The notes beneath the pieces are model-generated. The model made no database searches. It was not told the origin of the DNA and was given only the letters and a program-made list of their open reading frames with translations. A DNA stretch of 34,841 nucleotides from Folioceros fuciformis. Lineage: Eukaryota; Anthocerotophyta; Anthocerotopsida; Anthocerotales. The position numbers were made by a program, and so were the translations under genes. Where the stretch lies: assembly GCA_049999805.1 (NCBI GenBank), contig JBNGIO010006249.1, positions 339,140-373,980 on the forward strand, in the 5' to 3' direction. Shown here piece after piece: positions 8,711-18,805 of the stretch; positions within the stretch are counted from its first letter, which is position 1; the number at the start of each line of letters is the position of its first letter.

Positions 8711-11700
8711 ATGGCGGCGTGGTTTCAAGCTGCAGCTGCGGTCGCTCCCGCCTGCGCTGCGGATTTTGGTCTGGCTGCTTCCTCCTCCTTGACAAGCGCG
8801 GGGGAAGCTTGCGGGAATGCGCCTCGCCGGGTGAGTCAGCGGCTGCGGAGCTGCATCCGGGCGGCGGAATTGAGCAGCCTCAGGCGCAGCTGCATAGCTA
8901 GACCAGCGCGTTGCCGCGGGCGGAATGGGAGCAATGGGGCGAGAGCTATGGGGGCCGCGCTTGCGGAGCCTCCAGAGCTGTCCAAAATTGAGTTGTGGCA
9001 GGAGGGGAAGAGGCTGCAGACTCAGACTTGCCCGGTGGTTCCTGACATCACAACCATTCGGTCCCTCGATTGGGACCGCAATCGCTTTGACATGTTTGTA
9101 CTCCAAACCTTGTCTCCTGTATTGTTTTCCCGCTCTCGTCCCTTTAAGGTGCGGCGTAGTCGGTTCTTCCTGGTGGAGTGTGCGTGAGGTAGCGGTCTTG
9201 AGTTTGTTCTGTTTGAATTGCAACTCTGACTGGACATGATGTTGTCTTTTGCGTGTCAGCGAGTTTGGCCTTCAGAATGGTACCACTTACAATTCCTTCA
9301 TCATCCAAGGCGAGAAGTTGGCTGTCATCGACGCGTCGCATGAGAAGTTTAAGGACCTCTACCTCAAGGCTTTGAATAATCAAATCAATCCCGCGGCCAT
9401 ACAGTACATTATTGCGAACCATACTGAGCCGGACCACAGTGGATTGATACCTGAGCTGTTGAACTTGGCACCTAATGCAACAGTTGTCGGGTCACGAGTT
9501 TGTATTCAGTTCCTGGCGAACCTTGTTCTGCGGCCATTCAAGAGCCTGATTGTGAAGGTGCGCCCATGACAGGTCTGGAGAAGAAGCGAGTGCTCGCTTT
9601 TAGTGTTGACTAACTTCGTCTGTGATGGCTGGATAGGGCGGAGATACCTTGGATCTTGGTAAAGGACATGTGTTGGAGTTTGTGATGGCGCCCAATCTTC
9701 ACTGGCCCGACACTATGTTCACTCTTGACAGGGGAACTGGCGTTCTGTTCACTTGTGATGCATTTGGCATGCATTACTGTTCCGAAGCTGTAAGTCATGA
9801 GAGCTTTTTATTTGCTTGCAGGATGTTGTGTGGCATGTGGGCTTGTTTGCCCAGCGCTCTCCCTTTTACGTCATTTCTTCAAACCCTGCAAGTCTGTGGC
9901 CTGAGTCCCTACCCTAACTATCTGCAGGTGTATGATGAGGACCTGATCACGATTGAGCCACACTACCGCTTCTATTACGATTGTTTGATGAAGCCTAATG
10001 CACGCTCTGCCATTACGGCGCTAAAGAGGATAAAAGACATGGATTTCAGCCTCATAGCCACAGGGCATGGTCCCCTTCTTCGATACAATGTGGCTGAGTT
10101 GATCAATAAGTACGACAGCTGGAGCAAGCAGGCTCTCGAAAAGCAATTGGCGTCTGCTGCTGTTCTCTATGTGTCTGACTATGGCTACAGTGACCGTCTG
10201 TCTCAGGTTCAACTCCTATGCTGTCACTGTATGTCTAGTTGTTCAAATTCCTTGAGCAGGGCTGTCCTTGAGTTTCGGAAGGTTTCGTTTCATCGCTTGA
10301 ACAATTAAGGTCCGACATTTTACTGTTTGTCGCAATAGGCCCTTGCTAGGGGCTTGACTAAAACCAACACAGGAGTGGAGATGATGGACTTGAAGGCAGC
10401 AGATCCGCAGGAGTTGATTGAATGTGTAGGCAAAAGTGGAGCCGTCGTCATCTTGGCACCTCCGAGTTCTGGTGCTGCCCATGCTGCTGTAAATATTTTG
10501 TATGCAGCTGTGAAGCCAAAGCAGGTGAGGACCATTGTATATACCCTTGTTGCTCCGATTGGTGGGATCTTGTTTGCGTTTTCCACTGGAGACTGCGATT
10601 CCACAGTCCAAGGGTGCTTCATCGGAGCACCCTGCTTATTTGATGGCTTGTGCACTGATAATCAGCCAGTTGTTATCGCTGAGAGTTTTGGCGGTGACGA
10701 CGAACCTGTGGATACTATTTTACGTCGCTTTGTGGAGCTCGGCATCAACTCTCCGCTGCCTCCTCTAAGGGTGAAAGAGAGCCCCACCGAAGCTACGTGA
10801 GTTTCGTCAAATTATTGACGGCAAAAACGTTTTTGATATTTGTAGGGTGGGCTCCTGCCTGTGGTGCAGCTACTTAGTTTTGCGGTTTGCCTGTAAGCTG
10901 GCAGGTATCAGCAGTTTGAAGAGGCTGGCACAGATTTGGGACAGCTGCTCTCACAAAAGAAGGCGATTGAATTGAAGAAAGCAAGTATGCCCTTGAATGT
11001 TGCCAAAGCTATAGCCAGAGTTTCTGGAGGGCTGTATGTTGTCACAGCTCAAAAAGGAGATTCGAAGGGTGCCATGGTTGCGTCGTGGGTGTCTCAGGTG
11101 GGCCAGTCAAGCTGGAAAATCCTTTTCAAAGTCCTGGTAGGGGTCTGTGTCTGTGGATGCTGACCCGCGCCATCTGGTTTGGCTCTTCTTCCAGGCTAGC
11201 TTTAAGCCCCTGGGGCTCACAATCGCTGTTGCGAAGGATCGTGCCATTGAATCACTCATGCAGGTTAGTCCATCCGCTTTACAAACCGTGAACTTGTACT
11301 AGTGCCAACTTGCAGAGCTCACATGATGTCAGTCATGAGCAGGTAGGAGACACTTTCGTGTTAAACTGCCTGGAGGAGGGTAATTACCAAAATCTGCTGA
11401 AACATTTCCTCAAACGATTCCCCCCTGGAGGTACGTCCCCGTTTGCAGGTCGCTCAATCATTATTTACTGTCATGGGGCGGGGTCTTAGGTTTAGCCAAA
11501 TTTCTTGATTTCTCTTTCGAAACCAGGCAGATGCTGTGGCAGCGGCTGCTCAATAGTGTCTCTGACCCAGCATGCTTTGTGCAGCGGACCGCTTCGAAGG
11601 AGTGGAGTGCACAGTGGCAACTAACGGATCACCTATCTTGCTGGATGCCTTGGCTTACATCGAGTGTAAAGTTGTGAGTAGAATGGAGATCTCGGACCAC

Positions 11701-11793
11701 TGGATCGTCTACGCCGAGGTCACTAACGGCGATGTCTCAAAGCCAGAGGGGCTTACGGCATCTCACCACAGAAAGATCGGCAACTACTACTGA
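8711..11793 (+). CDS. FLVB: Chloroplast flavodiiron protein, FLVB (Flv3-like) type
   Basis: Ten exons: 8711-9093, 9260-9557, 9637-9789, 9928-10206, 10339-10524, 10666-10796, 10905-11097, 11195-11263, 11343-11430 and 11585-11793. They give 662 residues. Residues 1 to about 95 are an Ala/Arg/Ser-rich transit peptide. The beta-lactamase-like diiron domain follows, with a full set of iron ligands: H182, E184 and D186 in NHTEPDH, H249 in NLHWPDTM, D268 in CDAFG and H325 in TGHGP. That canonical set fits FLVB, since FLVA/Flv1 proteins carry substitutions. Next come a flavodoxin domain (about 355-500) and a C-terminal flavin-reductase domain (about 520-660). FLVA/FLVB complexes reduce O2 to water at the acceptor side of photosystem I, protecting it in fluctuating light. 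An upstream GTG at 8663 is in frame, but the ATG at 8711 is the plausible start. Exon 9 could instead begin at 11316, adding nine residues. Confidence 0.95.
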
Positions 11794-12212
11794 TCTTCGC
11801 CTTTGTATCCCAGTAACTTTTGTGTTTCTTCCCGCAAAACTATCTTCCAGGTGTTCGTTTTTATTTCTGTGGGTCATTTTGTATATTTTACCTGTGTACT
11901 AACAATTCTAGAAGTCTTTGTTTTCCCCTGTCCTCCATGAACTAAATCTTCCACCTATACGGTATGCGTATTGTGTGTTTGATGAAGTATTGTATGCGGT
12001 ATGCTCACAAAATACTCTTCCCTTTGTATTGACTCTATGGTCTACAAAGTTTTTTGGTATGTAAAATTTTATAAGTTATAAATAAATTATGTTTGATTTT
12101 ATAGAAAACTTAACGTGATCGGGAAGAATATGTCTTGAAAGGAAGTGGAACTAGGGTTGAGAGTTGTGAAGTATGCAATAGGCTAAGGCCAAGAAACTCA
12201 TCGTTCATTTAT
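11794..12212. other. 3' flank of FLVB
   Basis: No gene. An AATAAA at 12081, about 290 bp past the stop codon and within an AT-rich stretch, is a possible polyadenylation signal for FLVB, but it is weak evidence. The 34-bp array begins immediately afterwards. Confidence 0.4.
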
Positions 12213-12422
12213 GCTCATGAGCACAGCAGGGTGAGCTTAAGTAGGAGCTCATGAGCACAAGGGAGTGAGCTTAAGTAGGAGCTCATGAGCACAACGGGGT
12301 GAGCTTAAGTAGGAGCTCATGAGCACAATGGGGTGAGCTTAAGTAGGAGCTTATGAGCACAATGGGGTGAGCTTAAGTAGAAGCTTATGAGCACAATGGG
12401 GAGAGCATAAGTAGATGCTCAA
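12213..12422. repeat. 34-bp tandem array with a palindromic core, six copies
   Basis: The unit reads AGGAGCTCATGAGCACAATG followed by GGGTGAGCTTAAGT. The core GCTCATGAGCAC, or its variant with GCTTATGAGC, occurs at 12213, 12247, 12281, 12315, 12349 and 12383, a strict 34-bp period. GCTCATGAGC is a perfect 10-bp palindrome and AGCTT/AAGCT pairs flank it, so each unit can fold. Divergence increases towards the right end. Confidence 0.93.
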
Positions 12423-12829
12423 TTATGAGTTCAAGCAGTGTTTACAATGAAATAGCTCTCCATATGTTAGCAAGCCCATGGAATAGCCCTACGTTGGAGA
12501 GAGCTTAAGTAGGAGCTCAATTATAGGCTCAAGTAGTGTTTACAATGAAACAGCCCTCCTAGGAGCTCAATTATAGGCTCAAGTAGTGTTTACAATGAAA
12601 CAGCCCTCCATCTGCTAGCAAGCCCATGAAACAGCCCTCCATCGGTTAACAAGCCCATGGATAGAGGGCAACAGCAAGCCCACAAGTAGAGGGCAACAAC
12701 AAGCCCACATGTAGAGGGCAACAACAAGCCCACATGTAGAGAGCAGCAGCGGACTATGTATAGAGGAGAACATACCATGTATAGAGAGCAACAGACCATG
12801 TATAGAGGGTAATAGATGGAAAAATATAG
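12423..12829. repeat. Complex repeats next to the copia element
   Basis: Two further repeat families follow the 34-bp array. A unit of about 43 bp containing GGCTCAAGTAGTGTTTACAA and then TGAAACAGCCCTCC occurs two to three times between 12425 and 12615. A unit of about 25 bp, AAGCCCACATGTAGAGGGCA then ACAAC, recurs about four times between 12650 and 12760. It grades into ACCATGTATAGAGRGCAACAG at 12770-12810. The last motif also occurs at the other end of the copia element (about 17890), so part of this belongs to the element's LTR. Confidence 0.75.
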
Positions 12830-12924
12830 AGATGTGCAGTGATTCTTCTTCTATTACAACAGATTGTTTAGATTATATTATTGTTCATGTTCTTATGGTA
12901 GTGCCTGTGAAGAGCTGTAACGGT

Positions 12925-13266
12925 TGAGCAAGATGTCCCTTCAGGCAGCAAGTGTCGGCTCATTGAATGGCATGAAATGTGTTGTTGGTTGGGTCTTCAT
13001 CACTCCCGCTGAGTTCAAGATGTCCCTTTAGGCAGCAGGTGTCGGCTCATTGAGTGGCATGAAATGTCTTGTTAGTTGGGTCTTCATCAATCCCGCTTAG
13101 TTCAAGATGTCCCTTTAGGCAGCATTGAGTGTCGGCTCACTGAGTGGTTGTTGGTTGGGTCTTCATCACTCCCGCTCAGTTCAAGATGTCCCTTCATGCA
13201 GCAGGTGTCGGCTCATTGAGTGGCATGAGATGTCTTGTTGGTTGGGTCTTCATCACTCCCGCTCAG
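12925..13266. repeat. 87-bp tandem array inside the left LTR, four copies
   Basis: Units start at about 12925, 13014, 13101 and 13180. Each begins TTCAAGATGTCCCTT and contains GCAGCAGGTGTCGGCTCATT and TTGGGTCTTCATCACTCCCG. The third copy has an internal deletion of about 15 bp after GAGTGG and a small insertion near its start. Only one copy of this unit is seen at the other end of the element (about 17784-17868). Since LTRs are identical when the element inserts, the array probably expanded afterwards. Confidence 0.9.
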
Positions 13267-13277
13267 TTCAAGCCATC

Positions 13278-13850
13278 TCAAAAATGCTGCTTACTTGCAA
13301 TGTTCACTAATCCTAGGAATATAGTTAGTGATTCATGGCGGATCCTAGGTAGTGACTTCATGAGTAAGTCAACAAGGTTAGATTCTATGGCGACGTAAAC
13401 CATTTTAACAATACTCTTGGCTACCAGCTGCCTGATAAAATGGGAAGCTACTTTGATATGCCTAGTTCTAGCATGAAATCTGCCACCCTCTATAAAAGAG
13501 ATTGCAACTGTGGTATCACAACGTAGGATGGTGGGATCAAACTTATCATAGCCAAGGTCTTTTAAGATCTGCCTTGAATGAATAACCTCCTTTCCAGCTT
13601 TTGTCAGTGCTCCATACTCGCTCTCTACACTAGACAACGAAATGGTAGCAAGCTTCTTGCTTGACCATGAGACTGCTGAGCCACCGAGGGTAAATATGTA
13701 GGCTACAACACTCAGTCGGGAATTAGGATCGGATGCCCAATCCGCATCTGCCCAACCCTCAAAGTTGAGCTTGTCTTCAGTGGATCTCTTGTAAGTAATT
13801 CCAGAGTGAATGGTGCCCTTCAAGTACTGGTAGATCATCTTTACACACAT
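13278..13850 (-). pseudogene. Copia RNase H region
   Basis: An open frame of 190 residues holds the C-terminal end of the copia polyprotein. Motifs are YLKGTIHSGI, GWADADWASD (first catalytic Asp region), SWSSKKLATISLSSVESEY (catalytic Glu region), LRCDTTVAI and RTRHIKVASHFIRQLV. This is the standard Ty1/copia RNase H pattern and the best-preserved part of the element. The frame begins with an internal methionine and is cut off upstream by a stop near 13850, so it is not an independent gene. Confidence 0.9.
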
Positions 13851-14727
13851 CTAGTGTGCCCTGCCAGGGTTAGGCATAAATTGTGCAACAGCAGACGTGG
13901 CATAAGAGATGTCATAACATGTCCAACCATGGAGCTAGATGAGGCTACCAACAACACTCAGGTATGGCACCTTGGCCATATCCTCCTTTTCAACTTTGGT
14001 AGTGGGGCAATCATCCGTTATGAGCTTCACATTTTAGTTGGAAGCGGAATCAAAGTAGGACAAGCATTTGATAACTTAAACTTGTCCAAAATTTTGAGGA
14101 TGTACTTGGACTGAAGAAGAGTCAACGTACCTACTTCTTTGTGGCATTGAATCTGCACATCAAGGCAAAATTCCAAGGTCTAACATCTCTCATTTGAACT
14201 TGGCAACAAGCATCTCCTTTACGTCTACAAGTAGCTTTTCTGGATCATTGGTGAACATGATGCAATCATCGACATATAGGGCCAGTGGCAGGAATTTTTC
14301 TCCCATTCACAGCAAGTATAAGTTCTAGTCTGCTAAGGTCTTGATAAAGCCAAATTGGGTGAGGCGACCATCAATCAACATATAAAATTCGGTTGGTGCT
14401 TGCTTAAGGCCGTATAGCCCCTTGAGTAGCTTGCAAACCCAAGTAGGTCTCTTGGGATCCACATACATTGGTGGTTGCTCCATATAAATTTCCTCCTTTA
14501 GTGTGGCATAGAGGAAGGCTGTTGAATGTCGAGTTAATGCACATCAAGGTCATGCTCAGCCGCTATTGCCAAGAGGAATCTAACAGATTGAGGGCCACCA
14601 CAGGTGCATAGATATTATCTCCATAGTCGAGGCCAGGCCTTTGACTGTATCTCTTGATCACGAGCCGTGCTTTGAGTCTTTCAGTGGCTCCATTGGACTT
14701 CAGCTTACGTTTGAATGTCCACTTACA
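13851..14727 (-). pseudogene. Copia reverse transcriptase core, broken by several stops
   Basis: The minus strand encodes pieces of the polymerase palm and fingers: a KQAPTEFYMLIDGRLTQFGF segment near 14340-14420, and LYVDDCIMFTNDPEKL with the catalytic YVDD codons at 14265-14276. Downstream pieces include LQSKYILKILDKFKLSNACP. At least five in-frame stops and frame changes separate these pieces, so this polymerase cannot be made. No open frame above 100 residues survives on the coding strand here. Confidence 0.85.
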
Positions 14728-15513
14728 TTAAATTGCCTTGCGACCAAGAGGGAGTGGGGTGAGCACCCAAGTCTTCAACTCAATTAGGGAGTCATATTCT
14801 TGCTGGATAGCCTTCATCCATCCTTCCTTGTCAGGCAATGCAAGTGCTTCTTCAAGAGCTGTTGGTTCAAGAACCTGAGTTGCACTTTTTACCGTGAGGT
14901 TAACACAAGTGTCGATCTCAGTACTTGTCTCTACATGTGCATTCTCCGTTTTAGGAGCAATAGGGACCATATCTGCTGGAATAGGTTGTTGTGTGGCAGG
15001 ATCAAGAACATAGTAGTCATCAAGATAAGCAAGACGACGGCGAGCTCTTGTGGATTGGCACCTATCAGGCATGGCAGCTTGAGGAACTGGGTCTTGACTT
15101 GAATCGGCGGCTAGAGGGAGCAATGGACCAATTGGAGCAGTAGGTGGGTGCCCTGGTAGCTGCACAGCTTGGGGAGTTGGGGTAGCTTCGTGCAACGGCG
15201 AAGGTTTAGTGATGGGAATCTCAATTACAACCATTTGCTCCTCCTCATTGCGAAAGGGGTCGTCGAGGTTAGGATAGAAGCCAATAATACTCCCACTGCC
15301 TCCTGGAGCATCAAGATGCTTGCGGAAGTAGATGCTTCGAGAAATGGTGATTTGGTGTGAGGTTGGGTGGACAAGTTTGTAGCCTTTCACGCCATGAATG
15401 TAACCAACAAATATTAGCTTCTGTGCTCGAGCGTCAAATTTTCCAGTCTTGGGGTTGTGAAGTTGAGAGCGCTTCTCCTTCAGAATCCAAGAGTAGGTAT
15501 CAACCCCAAACAT
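14728..15513 (-). pseudogene. Copia region between integrase and reverse transcriptase
   Basis: A 261-residue open frame begins with the end of the integrase region (VDTYSWILKEKRSQLHNPKT, then KLIFVGYIHGVKGYKLVHP). It continues through a Pro-rich linker and the basic motif CQSTRARRRLAYLDDYYV, then enters the polymerase with EEALALPDKEGWMKAIQQEY and LIELKTWVLTPLP. A stop follows GRKAI, where the family continues directly into CKWTFKRK; that peptide is visible after the stop. One premature stop therefore divides this part from the catalytic domain. Confidence 0.88.
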
Positions 15514-15699
15514 TCAAAGATGAGTAAGAGGGGGCATGTGTTCGGTCCAAGCCTCAAAGGAGGTTTGTGTCGGAAGAGCAGAGGTAGGCAGTTGGTTTAG
15601 CAAATGTGTTGGAACAGAGACAGCCTCGGCCCAATACCCACGTGACAAGGCGACATGTGAGAGCATGGCCTTGACCATCTCCTGAAGCCTTCATTTGCA

Positions 15700-16012
15700 G
15701 TTCTCTACAACACCATTTTGCACATGGGTATGGGACGGTGACTTGTCGAGTGATGCCTCATTCTATAAGAGAAGGGGTGAATTCACCAGAGAAGAACTCA
15801 CCTCCTCCATCCAAGCATACGCACTTAAGCTTATAGCCAGTCTGCAGTTCAACCATTGCGTGGAACTCCTTAAACTTGGTGAAGGATTCACTCTTGAGCT
15901 GGAGAAAGTAGGTGTGGATCATACGAGACTTGTCGTCATTAACAGGCATTAAATAAGAAGCTCCTCCAAACGAATGTGTGGACATGGGTCCACAAAGATC
16001 AATGTGCACCAA
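15700..16012 (-). pseudogene. Copia integrase core
   Basis: The frame from 16012 to 15758 contains HIDLCGPM (first catalytic Asp), NDDKSRMIHTYFLQ and CLDGGGEFFSGEF (second catalytic Asp; the family usually has SDNGGE here). After a stop at about 15758, GITRQVTVP follows, and then one base of frame change is needed to read HVQNGVVEN with the catalytic Glu near 15715. All three D-D-E residues are thus present but split over two frames. Inactive. Confidence 0.85.
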
Positions 16013-16155
16013 CTCAAGGAGCTCGATGGCACGGTGAGAGGAAGTACGGGGTATGGCACTTCCTTACTTTTTCCTAGTAGACAGCTTTCACAGAAGAGGG
16101 AGTCACTGAATTCAGGAAGGGGTTCGGCATAAAAGCTGGCTAGCTTGCATTTCTT

Positions 16156-16515
16156 TTATCCGTTCAAGCTGGGGTGACCTAAGTGTAGGTGCCAAAGCTT
16201 GGCTATCTCTACCTTAGTTAAAGTCCGAGCTAGGTGAGCTGATCCTAGAAGTGAGGACTTCCAAAAGTTAGAGCCTGTCTTCCTTTGATCCATGGAGGTG
16301 ACATCAACGGGATTGTTATAGGGACAAATCTCACATGTTTGAGCTTTGAAGTGAATCTCATATTGTTGGTTGTCCATCAGAGTGCTCACAGATACCAGGT
16401 TCTTGCTAATTGTAGGCACATGGAGCACATCTAAGAGAGATATCATACCTCCAATTCTGCACTGAAGAATAACTGTGCTTGTGCCAATTAATTTTGCGGA
16501 CCTATTGTCAGCCAC
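16156..16515 (-). pseudogene. Copia protease tail and gag-pre-integrase domain
   Basis: A 119-residue frame contains GGMISLLDVLHVPTISKNLV followed by SVSTLMD, a pattern typical of the segment after the copia aspartic protease, and ends with KLWHLHLGHPSLNG, the conserved signature of the gag-pre-integrase domain. The protease active-site motif itself would lie just upstream (16516-16700), where the frame is disrupted; I could not identify it with confidence. Confidence 0.85.
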
Positions 16516-16729
16516 ATAAATCGATCCTCCACAATGTAGGATTCAATAGGTGCTAAAACAATTGCGGTTTTTGCAGACTGAGCTAACGCACCATTGTTCA
16601 AGTACTAGGAAGAGCAACGTCCAAAGGTGGTGGTCAACGTGATGATCAAAATTGTAGGCGGTCTTTGTACAAGGTGGGCATTTGGGGGACCTTGTCTCCT
16701 TGGTTCACCTGCTTGCTTACTATGGCACT

Positions 16730-17520
16730 CTCGTTCATATTGCCCTGGCTTCCTGCACTAGTTACAATTCCCCTTACGATGAGGGTTAGCAAGGCCTGAC
16801 TGGGAAGAACCTTCCCCTCCCTTCCTACTTTGCCAGTTCTTGTTTCACATCTGTCTTTGTCCGTTGGGCCGTGAGGTGAAGGGAGCTTGCACTAGGGGTT
16901 CCCTCCTGGAGGAACCCATAGCAGAGTCCTCATCGATTATTGTAGTGATGAACTCCAAGAGGGTCATAAGTTCTTCTAGCTTGTGCTTCTTCGCCTGTGC
17001 AGACTGCTTCATGAGGCCGTTCTGGGTTGCGACAAATGTGCACCAGCTTGCCGGCAGGGTCATCAACAGGGCTATTACCACCTGATCCTCTATTAAGACG
17101 GTCCCGCAGGAGGCCAGTCTTGCTCTCAAAAGTGCGGAAGGTGCTAAGATGTGCCTGGATGCTTTCCCCGTCCATACATTTAAGGTTGTGGAAGTTCCTT
17201 ACGGCAGTGGTAGAGTGCTGAGCATCAGTGGCTTCAAACATTTGTTTGAAGCGGTCACAGATGGCTTGTGCCGTCAAGGCACCAAAGGTATGATGAACCA
17301 TATCTTTATCAAGCGTGGCAATTAATAGATTAAGGGATCTTCTGTCGGATTTGATCCATTGATCATAGTTTGGGGTTCCTGAAGCAGGGCAAGGCACCGA
17401 TCCATTGACTATTGTCCATAGGTCTGCATCCTCAAGGTGTCCCTACATCCGGGTGGCTTAGACGTCGTAGTCTACCCCCGTGAATCTATCTCTTTCCTTT
17501 ATTTCGATGCGGAGGTTAGC
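16730..17520 (-). pseudogene. Copia gag (UBN2-type) with frameshift and broken zinc knuckle
   Basis: From right to left, GHLEDADLWTIVNGSVPCPA, YDQWIKSDRRSLNLLIATLD, AQAICDRFKQMF and RNFHNLKCMDGESIQAHLST give the UBN2-type gag fold in one frame (to about 17095). The protein then continues one base out of phase with LIEDQVVIALLMTLPASW and KKHKLEELMTLLEFI. Near 16740-16780 a zinc-knuckle remnant reads CN-stop-CRKPGQYEREC, with a stop inside the first Cys pair and Gln where the ligand His should be. Stops also precede the gag start near 17440-17460. Confidence 0.85.
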
Positions 17521-17589
17521 AAAGTATTAGGCAATAGGCTTTATAGCGGCAGCACCACCACCAACGATAGCACCTGCACCATCTGCAAC

Positions 17590-17740
17590 ATTATTGTTCA
17601 TGTTCTTATGGCAGTGTTTATGAAGAGGTGTGACTGTTGATCAAGATATATGTTCAGGCATTGCCATAAAAACATGAACAGTAATGTAATCTAAAAAAAT
17701 TGTTGTAATGGAAGAAGAATCACTACGCATCTCTACATTA
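17590..17740. repeat. Inverted LTR fragment forming a foldback at the right end of the copia element
   Basis: The arm at 17590-17616 (ATTATTGTTCATGTTCTTAT then GGCAGTG) is matched in reverse complement by 17659-17685 at 24 of 27 positions, with a 42-nt loop. The inverted part continues to about 17735, and its reverse complement matches the left LTR at about 12827-12903, including GTGATTCTTCTTC and ATTACAACA. The right end is therefore a direct LTR piece, an inverted LTR piece and another direct LTR piece in a row. Confidence 0.85.
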
Positions 17741-17930
17741 CGATTCATGTTCTTATGGTAGTGCCTATGAAGAGGTGTGACAGTTGAGTAAGATGTATGT
17801 TCAGGCAACAGGTGTCGATTCACTAAGTGGCATGAGCTGTATTGTTGGCTGGGTCTTCATCAATAAACTGTGTATAAAGGGCAATAGACCATGTATAGAT
17901 GGTGATGGATGGAGCCCCCAAATGGTGAAT

Positions 17931-18515
17931 CAATCCCGACTCGATTTGCCCAACATCTTTAGTCACGTAACTCGGCACTCTCGTCTCATTTCTTTGAGTA
18001 TTCTTCTTCGTTTCTTGCGGGGGTTGCTCATTCCTTTATGTGTTCTTCTTTATTTCTTGTCAAGTTGCTCCTAATTTTTGAGTTTTTGGCTAAGGATGAA
18101 GTTAAAGTTCTTTTCCTGTTACCCCTTGTATCAAGATATTCGCATAATGATTTTCTAAGTTAATATCATAGTACATAAGGATGATATGTTATCAAGTAAT
18201 GTAATGACTAAGCAGGTAGTTTAGTGGTTGATGTTACAAGACCAAGACTAGTGGTTTTAGGATTTGGCGGAAAGCACCTAGTAGTAAGCAAGAAGTTTGA
18301 GAGAGGTCGCACATGCAAGGATGGAAAATGCTATCATCTTCAGTGAGAAGTAGAAGTGGCAATATCCAATGACTTATACAATTGTCCTGATTTTGGTTGA
18401 GCAACTTTGCCCCTTTCTTATTTGTAGTTCTCCAATAACTCCAATCCAACTTGAGAAAGTTGTTGTAATAGTGTTTTTTAAGAGGGTGGCTCCCATACAA
18501 AGTGGAGGTGAACGG
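17931..18515. other. Non-coding flank of the copia element
   Basis: AT-rich sequence without a supported gene. Short frames on both strands have no family resemblance. Pyrimidine-rich runs (TTCTTCTTCGTTTCTTG, TGTTCTTCTTTATTTCTTG) near 17998-18060 look like two diverged copies of one short motif. Confidence 0.4.
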
Positions 18516-18555
18516 GTGTAGGTGTGGTTTCTATCTTGAGATACCACACCTACAC
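18516..18555. repeat. Perfect 13-bp inverted repeat (hairpin)
   Basis: GTGTAGGTGTGGT at 18516-18528 is exactly complementary to ACCACACCTACAC at 18543-18555, leaving a 14-nt loop. There is no following T run and no adjacent gene, so it is not a terminator of a recognised kind. It may be the tip of a small foldback transposon or the paired ends of a MITE; no target-site duplication was identified. Confidence 0.9.
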
Positions 18556-18805
18556 TTGCTCAAATGCATTTTGTTATACACCATTAAGAAGATCTTTGAA
18601 CAAGCTTTCTTTGAACTTCTTGTTTGCGATTTTCTACTGAGATTGGATTGAGTTATTCATATTCAAATTTTTTATAGTTTTATAGCACATGAACATCAAT
18701 GTAGGAACATTAAAAACTGGCCATGTATTTAGCTAGTTGGTAGATATGAAGAGCTAAGGAGAAGGAGAGCTAGGTCTTGCCCTCTTTGATGCCTACACAA
18801 CCAAC

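Larger units (their letters stand above)
12830..17930 (-). mobile_element. Ty1/copia LTR retrotransposon, decayed, on the minus strand
   Basis: Read right to left, the order is gag, zinc-knuckle region, pre-integrase, integrase, reverse transcriptase, RNase H, which is the Ty1/copia order. Each domain is recognisable, but several stops and frameshifts break the polyprotein. The ends share sequence: GTTCATGTTCTTATGGTAGT to GGGTCTTCATCA occurs both at 12885-13000 and at 17745-17862 in the same orientation, as expected for LTRs. The exact LTR ends, target-site duplication and primer-binding site could not be fixed, because the left LTR carries an expanded tandem array and the right one contains an inverted fragment. 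Borders are approximate. Confidence 0.88.

Noticed and set aside
8582-9223. A 213-residue open frame on the minus strand opposite FLVB exon 1
   Set aside because: It is the complement of the GC-rich transit-peptide exon. The plus-strand frame has the FLVB structure and correct splice sites; the minus-strand product has no motif.
12213-13266. CRISPR-like arrays suggested by regular short repeats
   Set aside because: The repeats are contiguous tandem copies without unique spacers, in a plant nuclear context next to a retrotransposon.
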